From Stereum hirsutum FP-91666 SS1 (lineage: Eukaryota; Basidiomycota; Agaricomycetes; Russulales; Stereaceae): DNA of 64,000 bases. The notes beneath the pieces are model-generated. The model worked only from the letters and a program-made list of their open reading frames with translations. It was not told the origin of the DNA and did not search any database. The position numbers were made by a program, and so were the translations under genes. The stretch is from assembly GCF_000264905.1 (NCBI RefSeq), contig NW_006763142.1, positions 537,353 through 601,352 on the forward strand, written 5' to 3'. Below are positions 1 through 11,578 of this stretch, piece after piece (the stretch's first letter is position 1; the number at the start of each line of letters is the position of its first letter).

Positions 1-821
1 CTCAGCCTCTCCATAAATTATACCGAAGTGGTGAAAGCCCATTCATATCCATCGTTCCCATGTCCAAACGAAGAAGGTAGTTGGCGAGGTTATTGGAGAA
101 CGCCGTGATGCATAGGGTCCTGTAAATAGACTACCGACATGAGTGACATGTATAACATGAACACGTACATTGACGCAAAACGGCAGCGAAGGCTAGCGAA
201 GTTCTGATCGGTGTGACGGAAGCAGGATTCTCTATGTGCGAAAGTGCCATCCAAAATAGCGCTTGATCGTTCCCCAGGTTTTTGGATTTACCTCTAGGAA
301 ATTGGAAGTGAACGCTGCACCGAAGACGGTCGTTGATCTCAACCAGTATGAAAACCCCTACGATTTCGTACGGCATGGCAGCAGAGGTTGCTTGCATGAT
401 AGGGTGAGACGATCAAAGCTGTAGCAGGAGACATAAATAGGTGTTCCTCGCTGAGGCCCTATTGAGGAAAAAAATCGAGAGAGTCAGGCGACGGGGCACA
501 CTCTATTTCAGGATAGTACACGGACTTACCGCTCTTGAGAAGGCGCTCGACTACGCACGAGCATGGATGATACGTACACGATTGTATAGACATGATCAAA
601 GGTTGGTCTGGGCCAGACATACGGCAGGTAACACTGGTGCCTTCAACTCCGTGCCGTTTCCGAGATACCATGAACCAGCACTGATACCCGGGTACAAAGA
701 TCCAGGGTGCACTCTCTCCGAAGGTGCGTGGGTGATTCGATCTCTTGTGGGAGAAGGCCATAAGAGGGCGGAGAATGATTTGACGAAGGTAGCTTCTCGC
801 TCCGCACCCTCATAGGCCAAC
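1..821. other. upstream region of the WOPR gene, no gene recognised
   Basis: Two open frames are visible: one of about 88 codons on the minus strand (131-397) and overlapping ones at 441-940. None shows a motif I recognise or a splice pattern that extends it. The stretch most likely holds the promoter and 5' untranslated region of the WOPR gene that starts at 822. The minus-strand frame at 131-397 could be an exon of a gene lying off the left edge. Confidence 0.4.
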
Positions 822-2487
822 ATGCAAAAGTCATCATCGTCCAGCGCATCAAACGCTGCAGTGCAACCTTTCACCGGAATTGTTGCCACCACAGTCGACG
901 CTCTGCGCCTGGTCATAGCAGCTCGGTGAGTTGCTCTCAAACTCTTTCCAATAACCGCAATTCACTCCCTTTCCTATATCCTAGTAAGGGCATCATCCCA
1001 CGCATCACGAGAAGGTTAGCGTTTCGCTCAATTGTCGGTCCCCGCTCTCATCAGCTCGCGCTTCGTAGGTTGAATGACGCGGAACGGCGGGACATGGTGA
1101 AAAGTGGCGCTGTCTTTATCTTTGCTACGGAAGAGAGTGGTATAAAACGATGGACGGAAGGACTTGCATGGTCTCCGTCACGTATAGACGGGAATTTTTT
1201 GGTGAGTATTTCGTACGCCGAGGCGTGTTGAAATATGTGTGGCGTGGGTCGCGATTATCATAGCGGAGGTGCTAGTCCAAACATCCACTGATATCGCTCT
1301 CCCGCAGATATACCGCGAGGTCACGCAGACCGTCGAGCGAGGCAGCCACAAAAGTGCCGTCAGTAGTCCGGTCTCAACGGCTTCCCTGTCCCAAGATCAG
1401 CATGCCTTTGGCGCGAGCTCGTCTCAGTATGACAGCACATTAGGACCCGTGAAACCCAACGGTCTGACCAAGCGAGTTAGTAGTCTCCATTCAACTATTC
1501 ACCTGTGCCACTACTCACACCAACCAGACGGTGACGATCAAGGTTGACGGCATGGACCACCACGTTGTCTCGTACTATCGAGACGATGACGTTCGTCGCG
1601 GTCAGCTCAAGCGACCAACTGCCAATCCAACGATGTTGGCCCTCGCGATACCTCCAGAACTAGTCAAAGCCACAAACTTTCGTCATCCGCCGCGTATTGA
1701 GATCGGGTCGGACAACATGCCACACATGTGAGCTCGAACGACGGCTTCGGGGTCTTGTTCCGTAACTTAACGGGTGCCATCTAGCTACGACGACGAAGAA
1801 ACCGCCTATGAAGCCCGCGTTCGCGCAGCCAATGCTCCTTCTCGCTCCCCAACCACCCCGTCTGCGCTATATTCAACTGCTCCAGAGCTTCGTAGAGGCT
1901 CCACAAGCTCCAACCCCCCACATAGCCCAACTTCTCCGACTGGATATTCGTCCTCAGGCTCCGGCCACCCGAATAGCTCGCTCTCAGGAGCTCTGGATAA
2001 TACGACATACCTGCCCTATCACAGATCATCGCAGGCCCCCACTAGCTATCGCGCGGCAGATTCCCCTGGGTCTGTCTCTGGTTCTCAATACAGATCGATG
2101 CAAGAGAATGAGATGGGAAGCGATCCCCGACTCTACCGTACGTCTGACGTCTCTATGAGAGATCCTCAGAGTTCAACGGCAAACACGTCGACACAGTCAG
2201 AAATCTTGCTTCCCGGATTCTGCTACATTGATCCTCCGAATACGGGGACAACATGGAGTTCGACGGCTGATCCCCGCTACAGCCCAACGAACGTTGGCTT
2301 ATCCCGCCACTTTAACGAGCATCATCGGTATACGATAGAAGATGGGGCAGGACCATCCCAGGCCACCACAGACCCTCAGGCCTATGCGCGAGGCACATGG
2401 CCCTCCAACGGTATGTCGTATGGCGCGGACTATACCTCGTCGCAGCAGCAAAGAGACACTCGCTCTCGAGATAGGTCAGATACTTGA
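822..2487 (+). CDS. WOPR-domain (Gti1/Pac2 family) transcription factor
   Basis: Predicted exons are 822-925, 985-1014, 1069-1201, 1308-1475, 1528-1727 and 1785-2487, giving 445 residues. The first WOPR segment lies at about residues 14-95, with the hallmark SGIKRWTEGLAWSPSRI followed by GNFLIYRE. The second segment begins near residue 140 with GLTKRTVTIKVDG and SYYRDDDV. The C-terminal 230 residues are low in order and rich in Ser, Thr, Pro and Tyr, as is usual for the family. WOPR proteins are fungal-specific DNA-binding regulators of morphogenesis, such as Candida Wor1 and S. pombe Gti1/Pac2; a role in development here is inference. Without splicing at 1015-1068 the conserved RITRRLNDAERR would be broken, which supports that junction. 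The ATG at 822 places the domain close to the N-terminus, as in relatives. Confidence 0.9.
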
Positions 2488-5005
2488 AGAAGAGGAGGGA
2501 GCGGTGAGCCAGGGGGTGCGTGTTTGAGGGTCGGCTAAGGAGTAGTGGGTCGGCTTGCAGGGTTCGTTTTTCTTGTACTGCGCTTCTACCCTATATATGC
2601 AGTCGGACGCTTGTGCGAATGCTACCATGGACAGACCTATGCCCGTGTTGCCGAATTTTCAGCACATATCTCTGGATCGATCATATGATACCATGCATAC
2701 ATCTTTGAGTATTCGTTTCCTGCCATTCCTTTCACGACTGTATGTTAAGCTTCGAGTAACCCTGTGGGCCTCATAACTTGTAGCACACTCAGCTACTCAT
2801 CATCCTTATAAGGCTTTGGTTAGTGCTTGTTCGAGTCTTTGAGTTGTTGAAATCACCTTAGCTCTACTGTCCGGCACGAACAGCGGTCGTATATGAAGCA
2901 TCTAACCTGGGATAACCTGACTTATGCTGAGTCGGCCCGCAGCGCTAATCTGAGCTAGATGCTACAAGGCGCTCGTCAAACACTTGTGATCTGATACAAT
3001 GAGTAAAGGGTGAGCCATCCTCGAAAACACACGGTGTTTGACGACGCATACCTCTGTCAAGTGTCCTTGGGCGAATGATCAATCCAGACTTTGGCTCGTA
3101 TCTCTTCTGCTCGTAGCCCCTGCTCCCCATTCCTGGAATGGAGACTAGGGTGCATGAAGAAAATGGGCTGATTATTTCCATGCCTTAGCCATGATCGAGG
3201 CAGCTATCTTATCCGTGCCTCTGGTCGCATTTGGGAACCGGGCTTGCACGAACCTGGACGCGCGGAAGGCTAGATTACCTCCGATGCCGGCCTGGTGGAT
3301 GCTTTCGAAGCGGGATTGTAGCTTCTAAGGTTTTGGTTCTTGACTTGAGAGTATTTTAGGCTGAAATTTTCTGACATGTCAAAAACAAAGGGTGGTAGTA
3401 GTGTTGATCAGCAGATGTCACACGTAACCCAAGGGTATGCAAGGGGTATATAGACTCGCCGTATTGATTGCAGGACATCTCCAATAGCAGCGCCTCCATC
3501 CGCGGTGGCAGCAATCTTCTTCTTAAGAGCAAGGGCGAGGTCAGCGTGTCCCTGAACTCGGCCATAAACTGAGTCACGGCTGAGCTAATCTCACAGAGGG
3601 CCCGGGCTTCATATTTGGCTAGACAAGGGCCGTCACAACCCCAACCACATCTAGGTCTCCATTAGTGTGGCCCGGGCTGAAGGTCGGAATGCATCTTGTG
3701 AGAAGAGCCGACTGTGTCCATCGCTCGGTGGCCTGGTCCAGCAGAATGAATATCGACGCCGTGGCGAGCCGATCCGTTTCGCGTGCGAAGTGGTCATACG
3801 CTTCTACCCCACGCAATTATCCACTTGGGTGTGGAAGTTCTGCCAAATACTGCCATATTCGAATGACGAGACACGACGATGCGAACGACTAGCACGGACT
3901 CCATATCCGTGTGTCTTGCGGGGTGGCGAACGCAACGCCACCGGTCGCCACATTCCACACTGTGCTCGAAAAGATTTCGAGCGATACCTCGTATTTGGTC
4001 TTCTGAAGTCGGAGCGGCTGTAGACAATCCCTTCTCGGGCTTCGGGCACAACAAAAAGCTATTGCACCTCTGGAACAGCTCGGTTGCAGCACATTTCGAG
4101 CACGTATACTTATTGCCTGCAGCGACGTGTCTCGGCCCCTAGAGTGTTCGAAGCTCACCGACGTTGAGCCATATGCTCGTTTGATACCAAACTTGAGGCT
4201 GATCCAAAGTTGTCTGAGCCATAGCCAGACGTGCTCGGCCCTGCTTGAGCGGCTCCCGCAGAGCGCATACAAGATGTGGGCACTGCATATACCGGGGCCT
4301 TTGTAGCACGGACGCGTGAGGTGGCACATCCGATAACTGCGTAGGTCGAACGATATATGCTAGCCAAAACTACACCACCGATGCTGTTGAGAGCGGGAGC
4401 ATCGACAAATTACTTTATCGCACCTTCGCACAGTAATCGCCATGACGAAACTGTTGCCAGCTTGCCAGCGGATTCGTCACAGGGAGAGCAACTCGGGTAC
4501 TAGAAGAACAAGCGTTGTGTCTATTGTCTGAAGACCAGTCTTTTACCACAAAGGCTCGGGGGATAGAGAGGAGCATTGATTACTGGGAAACAGAAAGTAT
4601 GAGGGAGAAAGGCCAATCTCAGGATTGAACAGGCAAAGGAAACGCACCTAAATATCTGGCGATTGAAGCGCTACTTCCAAGAAAAAAGGGAGATTAGTTG
4701 ATAGATTAGGACGATTATCTTCACGAAAGCTACAGCACAAAAGAGAGCCGTCCCATTGTTCGCCACCGTCGGTGATGGTGGTCCAAACAAAGGTCCAAGC
4801 GGGAGATAAGATCGAGCGCGACACGCGTTTCGGTCACGTGTGTGCCTGTTGATCCATTTCTCACAGCTGTCCCGCACATAACAAGGTCGGCCACCGTTCT
4901 CTGCTTGTCCTTGCCTTTCTTTCCCCACCATCATCCACCCCCCAACCCAATTCGAACCCTCCCCCACAAATCTTCCTTTCAAATCCCTCATAATCATCTC
5001 AGATA
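2488..5005. other. intergenic stretch with unassigned minus-strand ORFs
   Basis: This holds the 3' region of the WOPR gene and the promoter of the gene at 5006. Minus-strand frames at about 4367-4155, 4054-3794, 3816-3619 and 3577-3356 lie in series and could be exons of one minus-strand gene. I could not find a consistent set of splice junctions or a known domain in them, so I do not call a gene. The segment 4680-5000, just ahead of the next gene, is pyrimidine-rich near its end. Confidence 0.35.
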
Positions 5006-5907
5006 ATGCCTCGCAAAGCCGCACCGAACCCTGACGCGCCAGAAGTCGTCCCGCGTCGTTCGTCACGCATCAAGGAGCAGCCTAAGGTTTCGCCTCCCCC
5101 GCCTGCCCCCAAGAAAGCTCCTGCCAAACCTCGAGCCAAGAAAGTCAAGGATGCCGTCACCGGTGAGATCGACGAACTTGCCGGGGATGTCGAGGAAAAA
5201 GTGACGGCGAAGAAGCCTGCTGCGAGTCGAGGGAAGAAACGGACTGCCGCTGAGGCCGAGGGCGACGCCGCCGCCGCCCCAGAGGAAAAGACTGCTGCCA
5301 CTACGAATGGCACCGCTGAGAAAGATGCTGAGCCCGCAGCCAAGAAGGTGAGTATCAGTGTCCTCTACATCTCTTGTAGTCGTCAACCGGGGAGCCCATG
5401 CTAATCACTGCACCATCACCTCATTCCCGTCGTGTCAGGCTAAACCAGCATCCAAGGCATCCAAGCCAGCATCCAAGGCTGCTACTGCTAAACCTGCATC
5501 CAAAGCCGCTGCTGCGAAGCCACCATCCAAGGCAGCGAAGCCTGCGTCTAAGGCTGCCGGTACCAAACCCGCGTCTAAAGCCTCCACTAAACCAGCCTCG
5601 AAGGCGGCCAAGCCTTCGTCGCGTGCGGGTTCGCGCAAGCCTGCTTCCAAGGTCAGTCCTTGCTGCTTTCAGTGTCGTCGTGCTTCAACTCGACACTAAT
5701 TGTTACCGTTTACAACATCTCGGTTTGGATGGGCGCTTAGGCTGAGGCGGATAAGGCAGACACTTCTATCACTGTGCAAGAGACGATCAATGAGGAACCA
5801 GAGGAGGCTGAAACTGCTATTGTCGCGGCTGCGGTGAGTATCGTCGCTCTCTTTTGCCATCGAGAAGAGTGAGTCGCTGATGACCCTTATCTTATGCTCA
5901 GGCTTGA
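5006..5907 (+). CDS. Lys/Ala/Pro-rich repeat protein, probably nuclear
   Basis: Four exons (5006-5347, 5439-5651, 5741-5833, 5902-5907), all joined in phase 0, encode about 217 residues. The start has the nuclear-type motif PRRSSRIKEQP at residues 16-26. Exon 2 is almost wholly made of a short repeat of the form KPASKAA, about ten copies, and looks like a linker-histone tail. Exon 3 is acidic (EEPEEAE). No globular H1, HMG or AT-hook domain can be seen. The last exon adds only Ala and the stop. A chromatin-binding role is inferred from composition alone. The high charge bias makes BLAST-type assignment unreliable; other lysine-rich nucleolar proteins are possible. Confidence 0.75.
5439..5651 (+). 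repeat. coding tandem repeat, KPASKAA type
   Basis: About 71 codons of degenerate 21-24 nt units encoding (K/T)P(A/P)SKA(A/S). The repeat fills exactly one exon, so the array can change length without changing frame. Confidence 0.8.
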
Positions 5908-8640
5908 CTATAGCATCTCACTAGTCAATCGAGTTCGCTTTCCCTCTCGCATCCTACATCTCGCTCTGCTCTACGACCCATCTACGTACCATGCATGGAA
6001 CACAGTGATCCTTGAATACGCCACGTACACTAGGACCTTACGATCGAGGTTTCCCTACCAGCGGCATCAGCATTTTATCGCACACTCATCGATTGTAACT
6101 ATCTTCCCGTTCCAGTCTTGCTTTCGCTGTCTCGCATCCGCCGTCCTTCTGTATTCTTGTACATTGTCGTATCCATCGTCCAATTTTGCCCATGCATTTT
6201 CTCTATTTCTTTGCTTATTACGCATTCGTGACTTTTATTATTCTTGCTTGTTCTCTGGTGTATTTTTCTATCCGCCGTTCCTATTTGTTATGTTTTTGTC
6301 TCGGTCCCCTCACGACTTCCTGCGTTCCCCGTCTCCATACCTTTCTCCTTCTACTCGCTAGCACTCACTGCTCGAGCAGGTTTCCCCTTTCTCGTTGTCT
6401 GAGGTTTCGTCGCTGTTATCTGTAGGATGCGAACTGTGCCAACCATTTACCCTCATCTTTTTCTTTCCAAGGCCCATACAGCCTGGATCAGTGTGAGGGA
6501 GTCACTCCTGGCTTGCGCCCTAATGCCTATGGGGGCCCCGAGCTCATGGGGAGAAGGGACGAATTCTCATCGTCGATGGGAATTTGGACGTTCTTGCGCA
6601 CGGACCTCCCGCGGGCTTCGTTGAGTAGCGACGCTGACGTCATCGCAGTGACACATCTTCAAGTGTGGCGGTGGCGCCTATGTCCTCTCGACCTTTGCGC
6701 ATAAAACAGATTTCCACTTTTTCTGATGATTGCTCGGTGCTGTATGCCTCTGGACATCTTACATTGCACGACTCCTTCCCTGTAGCGCGAATTTTTGCGC
6801 GCAGTTGGACGAAGGCCGACCGAGGTGTCCGGCTCGAGACTTCAAGATGTCGTTTTCGAGGGTCTGCTAGGGATTGTGGCGCCGCATATCGAAATTGCGA
6901 CTCCAAGCTCGTCCTATGATTGGAACTCGGTGTATAATGCGGGAAGTTCGTTACTTCGAACTCTTGGATTCGCAGCATAGCAGCCTGATCGTCACAGTAT
7001 GCAAGGACTCTCGCCGACTTCGGGCTTTGGAGGAAGATCATACGTAGCGAGAACGAGGGAGAGGTTTCTTGCTTGCGGCTGTTCCGTGTCGGTACTTGGG
7101 ATGCCGTCTCACAGACCTCTACCTGACCAGATCCCGACAGCTATTGAGGTCGTTTCATGGTCCATATCCAGTCGGCCCCAGTATATTGAAAGGGGCTACG
7201 ATGACTTCGACTCGGGCACCAAAGGTTTTCATCGACAGAGGCAGAGACAGACAAAACTACCTGGATCGAGATGTTTGTGAGCGTTCCGTGTCGGTGTTGA
7301 GACTTGCTGAGATGGCGTACTATTGCTATCGGCCGCATCCTGAATTGTACTGAGGAATTTCTCGAAATAAGCGAGCTTGTCGCAGAGCCAGGAGCTGCCA
7401 GCCTGATCATTCACCATCTTCAAGTTCGGATTACAAAATAATGACCCACCTCTAGTAATGATGCAGACAGATAAAGCTTCGAACGGCTATTGCATTGACT
7501 CGAAAACTGCCCTGGTTTGCATCTGCTTCGAACAGCATGGACAGGAGCATCTCATTTCGAGCGATAAGTACGAGTCGTATGGAGTCGCAGGTTTTGGTCA
7601 ATATCCACCAGCCATCAATCCTGTGAGCACTTGGAGGTGCTATCACCGATTATTTGACCCAGTTGTTGGAGAGAGATGTACGCTTGTGGAAGAGTTGCGT
7701 CTACTGCCAGACTTCCGACCGTCGTAGGTGGTGCAGACGTCTGTGACTGTTTGGTATGTAAAGCCATAGATGTGTGTCTAGGTCGCCTTATTGAGCAGTG
7801 TCAGAGGGGGGAACATGATGAGGGTCGGAGCCTGGTAATGGATAGGATCTTCCGCATATACATGGACCTACCGGAAGATACGGTGTTTCTGCGAGTCGAG
7901 GCTCGACGGTGTTAAGCATGTTTTGACCCGACATGTTTTGCCCTGCTGAAACAGAAGATCCTCGTACAGCTCTGCATCCACCATCAATCACATAGGTTAA
8001 CAGCTAAAGATACCTTTTACCGGTTAAACATAGAAAAAATCAACATGCAACTCCAAGGACACTTACGGAGATAACGAATGCATCGGAGCGAAAAGGCTGT
8101 CAGATCTGTCCGAAGGACTATACGTGTGTAGGCCTCATGTGGAGAGTATGCAGCGTCATGAATCACCATGACATCGTTGATGTATGAGGTATGTTTGCGC
8201 CCGATATCAAATGAAAAGTTTTGGAAACAGAGAACGCAAGGTGGTGAACACATTGCCAGGGACAATCCTAGGACAACCTTCCTAGGCTCGGTCGACTTGG
8301 ACAGCCGTCCTCGGAGACGGTGTCTCGTCGTGTGCCCACCGGAGTGATAGCAGTTGTGCACTTCTGTAGAGCCGTGGGCAAGATTATCATCAAAATAATA
8401 CCACCAGGGTGTGCTGAAGAGAAGCACACGGAGAGATCGTGTCGGGCACCTAGTTCGTTGGCCTCTTTGCTCAAGGGGAGAAAATGAAGACGTACGGGCG
8501 CAGCCATTACTACAAATCGGAAATAGAAACCGCACAAGATATGTTTCAGGACATTTCCAGACCAGCAGGCCATTCGTCCGGTCACCTTGAGTGGGTCACT
8601 GATGTCTGTGTCGAGTCAAGGAAGTAGCGTAGCTAGATAC

Positions 8641-8662
8641 AAGATACTATCCATAGTATCTT
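8641..8662. repeat. perfect inverted repeat, 10-bp arms, 2-nt loop
   Basis: AAGATACTAT, then CC, then ATAGTATCTT. It would form a hairpin in RNA or a cruciform in DNA. No gene boundary that it would serve can be seen nearby. Confidence 0.8.
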
Positions 8663-9270
8663 GAGAAAGAGTGGCCAAAAAAGTTAGCTCGTAGGTCTTT
8701 GAGCCCATGAGCAAATATCGAGGCATATTGCCTCTGGGATAACAGACGACTCGGGGGCGGAGGAACAGCTAAGTGGTAGGAAGAAATGCGCATTCTTCAC
8801 CAACAAACCAAGTTGTCGGTTTCGGGATCTCCCGATCAAGTCAATTTCCAATAGTTCGTTCACCGCTTTTGCTCTTGCCAATCCCTCGTTGAAAGCCTTT
8901 TTCTACCTTCCTCGCCCACAATGGTCCTTCTGACTGCTTGACCTGGTTGCCGTAGCTCTACAAGTAAGGCTACCTTGCGACTTTCCATCGCGCCGGGCTT
9001 GTCTGGCAATGTTCATGCGCACTCGACGTACACAACCGTGGCGGTGCCAGTGGTCAGGCTATGGGACCAACAAGTTTATGAGCGCTTTGTTATTCTTGTC
9101 CCGACTCCGACTCGGTTTTCGTAAGGCGGCACATCTAGTGCACCGACTACGATTGTTTCAATTCGCTGATGGTTTGATACTCCTCGTTTTGTCAAACCTC
9201 TAGCTTCTGCCCACAAGCCCTTCGAGGTATCACAACTTCGTCCCGTAGTGGGTGAAGTAAATCATGAATC

Positions 9271-10237
9271 ATGAACCAGCATCGGATGTCTCGTCCATAC
9301 GAGTCACCGGGCCCACCATACGATGGAGCCGTAACTGCGGCTCTCAGGGTTTTGTTAGATCTTCTGTACCTCGGCATCTTGGACCATACTATCATGTTTT
9401 ACGGAACTACGAGATGGTATTTGACCCACCATTGGGCGCTCACGCCCATATTTTATGCTGTGTATGTTTCCCGGTGGCCAAAACCAGTCAGGCCTAGACT
9501 ACGATTGATTTTTTTTTGACAATCTAGCTCTCGAGAATGTTCACTTTCGAGACCATTTTCGAGGATGGGAAATTGGACGCAGCGTATTCTGCGGAAATGG
9601 TCTTGGTCCTTGGCAGGAGTTGGAGCCTGTTCAATTACGGGCAGGATCTACATACGGACCAAGAAACATAGATTTGATGCGGACACGCTATCCTGTTGCC
9701 CGAGCCATCACAAGTATCGGGGTTTAGTCCCTTTCTCCAATCAGGGCGCCGCGTTGAGTGGATCGACTGTATACCAGAGTCGGATATGGTTCAAGACTCC
9801 GACCTGCGTATGTATGCACCTGTTTTATGATTGTTTTTTCCTGCGCTGTGATAGTGATGGGATTTTTTATCTACAGAACTCTGTGGAGTGGGAGAAGAGT
9901 CATTACATTATGGCTCGGCGGTTGGACTGTAGGACGAATGAGCTAGACCACTACGTAGTAAGTTCACTCGTTTATGACTATCTTCTGCGGTGGTCTGGCT
10001 TATTTTGAAAAAGAAAACAGTGGTCTGATGCGGCTTGTAGAACAATTACTACCACTGAACGGAGTCATGCCCGACCTAGATCTTGCCCTCATCTGTGTGT
10101 TGCTTCCAACACTCAAAGCTACGTGTTCGTTTGGGTGCGTGCTCCGGATCCCCTTCGAGCATTCTTTCTCTTTTTACCTCCGTCCACCGAAATCTATCCT
10201 ACGTTCATCTAGAGATTCGACTCATGTGGAATCATGA
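9271..10237 (+). pseudogene. possible decayed fungal membrane-protein gene
   Basis: The piece from 9271 encodes a hydrophobic stretch (LLDLLYLGILDHTIMFYG) that weakly resembles the second helix region of the basidiomycete DUF6534 membrane family. Other hydrophobic pieces follow at 9758-9900 and 9990-10237 in other frames. I could not connect them into one reading frame with sensible introns, so this could be a relic or a chance run of hydrophobic codons. A profile search of the conceptual pieces against DUF6533/DUF6534 would decide. Confidence 0.2.
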
Positions 10238-10452
10238 TAGGCCCAAAAGCCATCTGGAAATGGCGATGGATCGCTCTCCTCAGCCAGGTACAGGCATATA
10301 TAAATATCAGGTTTCGTGCACTGTTTGATTGTTAGACATCCACATCCACATCCCTCTTCTGGGACGAACGAACACCGCTGATCTTCCTGGCGCCTTTGTG
10401 ACCGAAAGCGACCAGTAATCCCTTTCGTTGCGGTCAAGGATCGTCATCCAAC

Positions 10453-11281
10453 ATGATGGCAGCCCCCAGCATCACACTATACGACGTTCCCTCTGCCATG
10501 CCAGAGCCATGGGCCCCAAATATCTGGCGTGTACGGTGCGTATACCACTCTTCCCACATCCATATTCTGATTCTGATTATATCCTTGATGATACAGGTTC
10601 ATCCTAAACTATAAACGTCTCCCCTACCGCACCGTCTGGATCGACTTCAACGATGTCGAACACACCCTGCGCTCCATCAACGCTCCACCGACCGCAGTCT
10701 CCCGCGAAGGTCGCCCAATCTACTCTCTTCCCGCGATTGTCGACCCCCTACGCGGCACAGGACACCGCCCCGTCGTCCTAACAAACGTCAACACCATAGC
10801 CGAATACCTCGAAGTCACCTACCCCGCCCGACCCGTCTTCCCCGACGGCGCCCGAGCCCTCCAAATAATCTTCGTACACTACCTCAACGACGTCCTCCTC
10901 AAACCCCTCCTCCCCATCATGGTCCCACTCAGTCACTCCCGACTCCCGGAACGCTCTCAGGCGCACTTTCGGGCGGGGTCGTCGCATGGGGGAGGCTCCG
11001 CTTTGGGCGAGGCGGGCCCGGCGAGGGAGCAGGCTTGGAGCGCGGTGAAGGAGAAGTTTGACTTTTTGGCCCTTGTGTTGGATAAGAATGCAGGGGCGGA
11101 TGGGGACGGGACTGTGGCGATGGGGAGGGAGCTGAGTTATGCGGACTTTGCGATGTGTTCGGTGTTAGTTTGGGTGGAGAGAATGTCGCCACATGATGGG
11201 TGGGTGAGGATGAGGCAGTGGGGAGGTGGAAGGTGGGTGAGGCTCTGGGATCGGTGCAGGGAGTATATGGACGTGCTTTGA
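10453..11281 (+). CDS. glutathione S-transferase, etherase-like class
   Basis: Two exons (10453-10535 and 10597-11281) give 255 residues. The N-terminal thioredoxin-fold part reads SITLYDVPS, then PWAPNIWRVRFILNYK, then LPYRTVW at residues 5-43. The segment IYSLPAIVDP follows, then NTIAEYLEVTYP at about residues 90-103, the usual strand-helix pattern of GST N-domains. The C-terminal helical part ends with ELSYADFAMCSVLVW, which matches the N-capping-box region of GSTs. The pattern resembles the fungal etherase-related (GTE) group, which conjugates or reduces aromatic and ether-type substrates with glutathione; exact class is inference. A second in-frame ATG lies immediately after the first, at 10456. 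Codon use shifts from very C-rich to G-rich half way through exon 2. Confidence 0.88.
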
Positions 11282-11578
11282 GCGGACGTAAGGCTAGAAT
11301 TTATCTCCTTTCGAATTGCTATCATCATACTGCGAGTAGGTTATACAGCTGTGTCCGTGTTTTCGTATTTATAGACTCCATTCTCCTACCCGCGTAATAC
11401 TGGCAATACCTTACATATTTATCTTCATATACACGATTAGCTTATAATGTTTTCGACCCAGTACTAAGTATGAGAATTGCGTATAAGCACCGCAAGGTCG
11501 CTGTGCCACACTTTCCCACGGCGTGTTGTTTAAACAGCTTCGTTGGCGAAGACGCAGCGTCAGACCGGCTCGTTCATA

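Larger units (their letters stand above)
5908..10452. other. 4.5-kb stretch with no gene recognised
   Basis: The first 500 nt are T- and C-rich and look like a 3' untranslated region or spacer. After that come many short overlapping ORFs on both strands (for example 6640-7041 minus, 8017-8535 minus, 7069-7353 plus). I could not join them by splicing or match any domain. A perfect 10-bp inverted repeat lies at 8641-8662. Fragments at 9271-10237 on the plus strand are hydrophobic and are listed separately. The region probably holds degraded gene sequence or lineage-specific genes. Confidence 0.4.

Noticed and set aside
441..815. 124-codon plus-strand ORF ahead of the WOPR gene
   Set aside because: No ATG-based start in a good context, no domain, and overlaps several other random frames; probably promoter and leader sequence.
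5435..5650. minus-strand repeat ORF (EAGL/ALDAGL type)
   Set aside because: Exact shadow of the KPASKAA repeat exon on the other strand.
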